64,000 nt of DNA, taken from positions 7,431,320-7,495,319 of the forward strand of contig CM026424.1 in assembly GCA_014871385.1 (NCBI GenBank), read 5' to 3'. Under the pieces are notes generated by a model, which did not search any database, had not been told where the DNA came from, and saw only the letters and a list, made by a program, of their open reading frames with translations. The position numbers and the translations under genes are program-made. This DNA comes from Ceratodon purpureus (taxonomy: Eukaryota; Streptophyta; Bryopsida; Pseudoditrichales; Ditrichaceae). Shown here piece after piece: positions 57,448 through 64,000 of the stretch (position 1 is the first letter of the stretch; every line of letters begins with the position of its first letter).

Positions 57448-58690
57448 GCAGGATCAATTCAAGACGTTGACAGACGCAATATGTTACACGGGTTGTGACA
57501 GGGTTTCACAACAGCTCTAATAACAGAACAAGAAGAAATTCAGATAGGAATCTTAGCAGTTGACAAGCTCATTTAGAGTGGAGCTTTTGCTGTACATGTG
57601 GATCATACTTTTGCTTCGAGGATTTGCTATAGTATAGGTTTTATTGTACAAATTTTACAACAAACTGCAGGTGGGCCCTTTGTACAAATAGAAACCGAAC
57701 AAGTCTGTCCCTGTTGCCTGCAGACTTGTGTCCACTAATTAAATTTGATCCATATACATTCTAATCCATTTGCAGTTTTAATTCATTATACATTTTTCCT
57801 GTTTTCTGATTTCAATCATCACAGGTTTCTGCTCATCTCATTGTCTCACATGGCCTATGTCTAGGGAATGCCGTAAACATTAATTGTCCTTGAAGAGGAT
57901 GAGGAGCCACTTATAATTACGTGCACTACTGAAGTGAGAATGTTTTGGTTTAGAATTGCGATTATTCTGATTGTAATTATTTGGGGTGTTTCGAAATCAT
58001 GGGTCAATTGTTGGCATCTTATTAGGAAATGGATGGTGCCATTAGGGCTGGGATTTGTGCAAATGTACTATGTGTAGAGGTCAGAGTCTGGATGTTGAGA
58101 AATTTTCGACAACCGAGATACGAAGTCTTTGGCCTTATTCGTAGACATAATATCACTGATTGCAAATTAGTTTACATGTATGAGCAGAATCCGGCGCTGC
58201 TAAGTTGTGTTGTGGAACTCTTGTCAACACTTGAACTCCGAGATTCACACATAGTAGAAATTAACTTTGATGAGGTCCGCGTGTTAAATGAATTAAAATA
58301 TGCTTTTTTGCAGCTGTGAGAATTGAAAATGTAGTAGTTTCAAAGACTTCTTTTCCCAGTCGCTGATAGACGTGCACTTTCCTGGTCCATAAGATAGGAT
58401 TGCGCTGTTTTGGATAAGCAGTGTTGAACAGACTGTTTCCTAGAATCTACTTACGGTGTTGATTATGGCAAGTACAATGGTCAACACATTGTTGTAGAGC
58501 CGAAACTATTGGCTTACCTAAGAGCAAGTAGACCGACAAATTTATCAAACTACTGATAGTGCTATCAAATTTATCAATGCTATTGACCTTGGTGAGAAAG
58601 AAGAGGGCCTGCTTTGACACACGAGGCACCACTCAGACAGCGGAAGGAAAAAGGAAGCCGGTTTGTTGCATTTACTTTCTTTCATAAAAT
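57448..58690. other. Convergent 3' region between the permease and RMI1
   Basis: It holds the 3' UTRs of two converging genes. A 96-codon plus-strand frame (58,029-58,319) has no recognisable domain and no support. I see nothing else. Confidence 0.5.
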
Positions 58691-61600
58691 TTAAGGTGAC
58701 ACATCAATAACTTCTGAATTATGTCTGACACCACGGGGTCTCAAAGAAGTATCGTTGCTAACCCGATTCCTCAATGCGCTGAGGTCACCCGCTTTCACTC
58801 CCTCCTCCATGTGCGAAATCACAGGCATATCGAACGATTGCTTGTATTGCACATATACAATGCCCTGCACCCAGCCAAACAATTGATGGTCATAGAGTAG
58901 TAACAGTAGAGTGGATGCAAGTCTACTTTGTAGAGAACATCATGGTTTCGCAAGCTCAATAACAGCTTGCAGAATCGTATCCAAGAATAATCCTAGCCTT
59001 CGGACCAAAAGAGAAGTAATTTCAATCGAGGCAGGATTAGAAACGATGTCAAACCTCAAAATTTCTCAGGAAAGTCTCGAACCGCTTCATAATGGCCTTC
59101 ATTTCTCGGATCTCTTGAGAATTTTTACCATCTAAAGCACTATTCACTTCTTTAGGGGAGAATCCGACCTTCTTTTGCACTACCTGTAACACGAATCAAG
59201 CGCCAGCTCGTGAGACACAGCGTAACCGCAGCATCTGAATAGTCCAAACAGGAAATTATGGGGGAATGCAAAGTGGCCATTAGTAAGAACTCTCTAATGA
59301 TAATCAATCAATCAATGATAGAGGTACGACTCTTGTAAATACGAGAAACCCAAGTTCTGATAACTAAGAATTTGAATTCGAGTAGTCGCCTATGACTAGA
59401 TATTGATTAAAAGATTTAAAGCAGCCAGTTAGAAATAGAGCATCAGAACATTTCTCACCTCATGATGGATAAGAGCCATAGTAGCGAGGCTCCCGTCATC
59501 AATGGTCACAAAAAGAGCAAACTCTTCAGTGTCTTTATATCGGAATTCTTTCACACCTGTCAGAATACACTGTGATCAACCACTGTGTATCAGTCCTTCA
59601 GCCTCGTTGCACAATACAATGTAGTTCTTAGCGACCTCATACATTCACAACCTTATGCGAGTATGTTAAATTTGCGAAGTGCAGCTCCTGTCTCAAATCA
59701 GGCACTTGTCCCGTCATTTTGGCTTGTACCAATCAACAATAATCAGAATTAGAGCTGTGCTATTGACTGTTAAATGTTGTGAGTTATAAGTGGTAGGTTC
59801 GATAATCATCATCCCAAATAACTTAACTTGGAAAGACACATTCGTTAATATAGCACCCACACGTGAAGTAATCGACGAATCTAAAATCCAGAATCGCTGC
59901 TAATCCAAGATACAGGAAGTATAAATCAAAGAGAAGTACCTTAACTTTACCAGCAGCACCATCATTTCCAGGTTCAGTAGATCGCTTCTCTTTTAAGAAG
60001 GCAAGATAGGTAAAGGGTTCTTCATTAAACACTGGAGTACGATGTCTCTGTAAGGGAGTTGGTACACTCTGAAATTCATCTTCATCACTATCTAAATTCA
60101 TGGGAGTCTGCATACCTGATGAACATCCAAACTTGGTTTAGAGAAGCTTTCCGCTCCAGAAGTTCATGCAATAATACGGTACTAACTTAAAATGATGAAT
60201 TACAAAGCAATTCATCACCACAAAAAACCTGAGTGATTACATCAAGTCTAATTCTGGGCTGTTGGAAAATAATCATGGAGTGACCCAACATTCATGACAT
60301 GGTCAAATCGAAGTGCAGAATTGTACATTGAAATCCAGGAAAAAGATGAAAAAAAAGTACAAAAAAACCAATTGCATGTTTAAACGTCCTCTGAAAATGT
60401 TCCGCCACACTCTAGGCCGCACCAAACATAGTAACCAAGGAGATAGTGAAGTCTCATGCTCCACCACATTCAAGTAACTGGAAAAAGGCATACCTGCAGC
60501 AGAAGGTTGAGCAAAAGAGTCACGTGCCGTGGTCTGTTCTACAACCCGCTGCTGTGTGCTAAAAGGCCCAAATGAATTTGTTGGCCTCCTAGGACTGTTT
60601 TCTTTAAGCCCTGCATCATTCGCAGATGTCTGTACCCACGGTATAGTCGTTTGCTTCCTCTTAACCTCTACTTGGGTTTGGATTGTCGGGCCAACTGCAG
60701 TAGTCGTTTGGTGTACTGTGACATTTGACCGGGTCTCAGTGCATATCTGGCCAGCAGCAGGAGCTACTTGTTGTACTGGGATGTTTGATCTGGTCTCAGA
60801 GTGCGTCGGGGCAACAGCAGGAGTTGCCTGTTGCACTGAGACATTAAACCTAGTCTCGGTGCGTGAGGCATGTAAACTATGCCCAACGTTTGCACCGGTG
60901 TCAGGCACCTGTGGTGCTTGATGGCTACGAGCTGGCTGCCCTTGAGCAGCAAAGGATTGAAAAATACCTGAAAAATGCAACAAAATTTAAAATTCTACTC
61001 AAGTTGGCAAGTGGTGTACTCGAATACACGTGAACAATCATTGCCGAAGGCGATATGTCACGAAATGAGCTCCATACTTTCTGTTTACACTAACACCTGG
61101 AAAAGCTTCCAGCGCTTAACCATGCATGATGCTGTTTCCAAACTTGCACAAAGAGCATTAGACCTGTGAACTTCAAAAAAGGTGATAAACAAGTCCTTCA
61201 GGCGAGAATGACAGTACTCAACGCTCTGGCCATACGTGGAATGCAGTTCGGACTATGCAGATCATACATTACGTTCAAAAGTGACCTGTAGATGCGACAA
61301 AGAATGGCAAGCTGGTCAAGGACATGTCATTGAATGAAATAGAGATATCTTGGGGGAGTAGCTTACTTGCTGCAGTTGGCTGTACTGGTTGCGCAGAGTG
61401 ACCACTAGAGTTATCCCGTAAAATTCCTGCCGCCACAGGGTTAGCCCCATCTGTATTTCTGGGCCAGGCTTCAGCAGTTGCCCTTTCAATCAATGAACGG
61501 TCCCCTGTTTGTCCTCTACGGTTTCTGCTACAAGGGTCAAGATCAGGAAGAGCACAATACACGACATTCTCAAAAACCAACTCTCACTGTGCATTACAAA

Positions 61601-63176
61601 ATAGCTGCCTGTTTGCAATTTCTCCAATGAGCTGGTGTAAAATAGGCCTTCAGATGCGAATCCAGAAGGAATGAAAAACAAACACACGTTAAGAATAAAC
61701 GTTCGATAAAACGTGCAGAAGATCTCTGAGGAGCTGTAAGATATAACTTACCGACTACCGCGAGCCGGTTTATTCACTTCATGCACTGCACGTTGACGTG
61801 CTTCTTCTAGACGCTGAACAAGGCCTCCTATGACTTCTACGCTATCGCATGTTAGAAGGAAAACACCGCGTCGCACAAATATATTTCTCAAACAGATCTA
61901 TGTCGATAGCAAACACACAAAAAAAGGGTTACAACCTGCCCCATCAACAATCAACCAAATCTCTTACAAGAACCAAACCACATGACAAAAGCATCTAGTA
62001 GTACCCTCCTTGCGGAAAGATTATAACTAATCAGACATTTGATACAAAAAACGCAATCCACAAACAAAATGACAGAGGCCAATTCAGACGTATCCTAGTC
62101 GACTTATCCTAGACTATCCACAGACCTTTATGCCAGCAGGAAACAAGTTATGAAGAGCAGGGATCGGTTGATACTCGATTCCAACAACACGCTGTACACC
62201 GTCTGTCATAGAAAGCTTCAGGCACCTACTTAGACCTGCTCCCCGTTCATGGTACCTCTCCCTCAACGGAGCGCCGATGTCACTGACCTCGTCCACCTGA
62301 TAGAGGATCACAAAACCCCAAAGAACCTAAACCCTTCCGTCCTCAAATCTACAAATTGAAATCAATTCATAGCAAAACTTATATCCAACACCTTCTAAAA
62401 AACATTCCACACATCATCACATGGCTACAAAATAGTCACCACATCCTGAAAACAGATCTCACATAAAGAACATACCGGTACATGCTACAGAGTCAGGGTT
62501 TAAGGTTCATACTTCGGAGCCATCAAATAATTTTCCAAAATCTTTTTCTCTTCAAAACCTGATGTCATCCTAATAAAACTCTCCCATCGATGACATAACC
62601 ACAAGTACACTACTCCAAATTTCATAAGAGCCACCAATGAGACAGAAAAAAATGTGCACATACCTGAAGAACAAATGGTCCAGGAAGCTCAGTAGCATGA
62701 ACAGCCTCGAAGGAATTGGGCAAACACCCGGCACCAACATCATTAAAATCCGCGACCAGCAAGTGGGCCAGAGCGAGCTCCCCCTGCCTCTCCACACCCA
62801 AACCACTAAACCCTGGATGCGACCCCTCCATCTCCCGAACAAACGAACCGACCCATTCCGAGTGCACGCTCACTCCTCGCCTCCGAAGCTGCTGATGAAG
62901 AGGACTCCCTCCACCTTCAAGCCCGCTCATGTTAGTCCCCTCCACCCGAGGAACTCGAGCAGGCGCCTGTGCGGGAGGGAAAACAGTGGCAACTTCTTCG
63001 ACGGAGATGTCATCGCCCTCGATGTCGTCCTCGATGTCGTCCTCCAGCAGCATGGCCTCCACCCCCACGGCCCCCGCATTGCCCTCCGCATTGCCCACTT
63101 CGATGGGGTCATCGTCCTCCGACGAGGAGTCCGACAGCAGCACCCTGCTCCTGCCCCTCCCCGCCCTCCCTGTCAT
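58691..63176 (-). CDS. RMI1: RMI1 homologue (RecQ-mediated genome instability protein 1)
   Basis: OB-fold scaffold of the RecQ helicase-topoisomerase 3 (BTR/RTR) complex that dissolves double Holliday junctions in the nucleus. Exons that chain in phase: 63176-62664, 62296-62126, 61897-61752, 61527-61367, 60967-60494, 60115-59951, then 59722-59652, 59556-59459, 59183-59055, 58864-58691. The 59722-59652 to 59556-59459 junction does not close in phase with the splice sites I see. Exon 1 has an acidic Ser/Asp-rich start, then the conserved RGVSVHSEWVGSFV and FNDVGAGCLPNSF blocks. Next come VDEVSDIGAPLRERY, LKLSMTDGVQRVVGIEYQPI and FVRRGVFLLTCDSVEVIGGL (first OB fold). Exon 5 is a Thr/Gln-rich linker. 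C-terminal exons (EFALFVTIDDGSLATMALI, VVQKKVGFSPKEVNSAL, MKRFETFLRNFE) resemble the second, plant-type OB region. Length is about 700 residues, as in plant RMI1. Confidence 0.88.
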
Positions 63177-63384
63177 CGCCCCTCCTCCTCTTCGACGCCG
63201 AGTCCTCCGGCCATGCCCCAACCCTCACAAACGCATCGAATTCTGCAGCAACTTGTGCTTCCGAAACAACGTCAAATTCCTGGAAATCTGAGAACCTGGC
63301 GCCGGAAAGCAGACAAGTTTGGAGGATTTATATGAAACCATGTTTGATAGAGGGAGGCTATGACATGAGCGGTGAGCGATGAGC

Positions 63385-63412
63385 CATGAGCCATGAGCGC
63401 TCATGGCTCATG
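63385..63412. promoter_or_regulatory. 28-bp perfect palindrome upstream of RMI1
   Basis: The arm CATGAGCCATGAGC is followed by its exact reverse complement without a spacer, about 210 bp upstream of the RMI1 start codon. Partial repeats of GAGCCAT lie next to it. It could be a cruciform-prone site or a binding site; the function is unknown. Confidence 0.7.
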
Positions 63413-63419
63413 TAATTTT

Positions 63420-63811
63420 TCTTATTTTAGTAATTTCCATGTTTTTTTACCGGATGTAAACTGTCGATGACAACGAATGAAATATTTATCATTCATGACT
63501 TTCGTCTGCGAATGGATGAGAAATGTAAGGAAACAGAAAGTGAAACTAAGTAAAATAAGTAAGGGACAAAATGTAAACGGATCAATTAATATGAAATTAG
63601 GAAACAAGTAGAGGGTGCTTATTTAATTGGCACAAATCCAATCAAAACCAAGCAATGCAAATTGCCGATATATACTGGAATGCTAAAAGAAAGTAATCAA
63701 AGTACTCTACTTCAACATCCAGAGCTATAGTATTCTATAGCTTAATAGTGCAACCTTCTTAAAATATCTAACGGAAACTGCCAAAGCTGAGAATCCTAAG
63801 TGTAAGCATAC
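63420..63811. other. Spacer and intron of the right-edge gene
   Basis: AT-rich sequence between the RMI1 promoter and the donor of the next minus-strand exon. The part next to 63,811 is intron of that gene; further exons could lie here but I do not recognise any. Confidence 0.45.
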
Positions 63812-64000
63812 CAATCAGCTTTATCTGTCAACATACGGACTTCATTGAACGTCCAAGCAGGGCGATGGATGAACTTATCCTCCACGGTACAATCCATGAA
63901 CTTCTGAAGGCAGAAATAAAGGTGCTTGCACAGAATCCATTTCTTCTGGCCACGGCCGAGGGCACTAGTCTTCATTGTGATGAAGTCAAGACAAGTGCAT
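63812..64000 (-). CDS. Partial exon of a SWIM-type zinc-finger protein
   Basis: The minus-strand frame is open to the window edge and ends at a GTATGC donor at 63,811. It carries CTCLDFITMKTSALGRGQKK followed by WILCKHLYFCLQ, which fits the SWIM pattern CxC...CxH (CTC ... CKH). Then come KFMDC, FIHRPAWTFNEVRML. SWIM fingers occur in plant regulatory proteins and in MULE transposase relatives; this piece is too short to say which. The 5' part lies beyond the right edge. Confidence 0.6.

Noticed and set aside
58029..58319. 96-codon plus-strand frame between the permease and RMI1
   Set aside because: No domain; lies in the 3' region of the convergent genes without splice support.
58910..59050. 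Possible extra RMI1 exon (frame with SIEITSLLVRRLGLF)
   Set aside because: The open frame does not join in phase with exon 59183-59055. Splicing directly to 58864 gives the conserved FEG-type junction, so I treat it as intron.

Overview
This is nuclear DNA of a land plant: spliceosomal introns with GT/AG borders, a 60S ribosomal protein gene, an LHT-type amino-acid permease, an RMI1 homologue, a Ty3/gypsy element of the Ogre/Tat/Athila kind and many small inverted-repeat elements. I infer a non-seed plant, perhaps a bryophyte; the sequence alone does not settle the species.

Layout. RPL18a lies on the minus strand (1.1-2.6 kb). From 3.3 to 4.9 kb there are inverted and direct scraps of the promoter and intron 1 of a gene described below. 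From about 5.53 to 54.51 kb the window is an old tandem duplication. Unit 1 runs from about 5.53 to 33.36 kb and contains a 9.25-kb LTR retrotransposon. Unit 2 runs from about 33.36 to 54.51 kb. Each unit holds, in order, a small two-hydrophobic-segment protein gene (called SMP here, minus strand), a long AT-rich stretch, a ten-exon gene (called USL here, plus strand), another AT-rich stretch, and a promoter/first-exon fragment. After the duplication come the LHT-like permease (plus, 54.8-57.4 kb), RMI1 (minus, 58.7-63.2 kb) and the 3' part of a SWIM zinc-finger gene (minus, right edge).

Main discovery. Joining exons by splice signals and phase gives in both units one uninterrupted reading frame that fuses a Ulp1/SENP-type SUMO protease domain (His, Asp, Gln and Cys all present), a helical stretch, a trihelix/Myb-SANT-like DNA-binding domain and a C-terminal leucine-rich repeat array (1093 and 1128 codons). 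I know of no standard family with this order. The promoters of USL and SMP share a 12-bp palindrome, TCCGAYRTCGGA, with 14 perfect copies in the window, all in these promoters or in a displaced scrap of one. In unit 2 an SMP gene and a truncated third USL 5' end are head-to-head across a palindrome-rich 1.2 kb. This suggests a co-regulated two-gene module; the regulation and any function in defence or SUMO signalling are inference.

The two units also act as empty-site controls for each other: they show that the LTR element and several MITEs inserted after the duplication.
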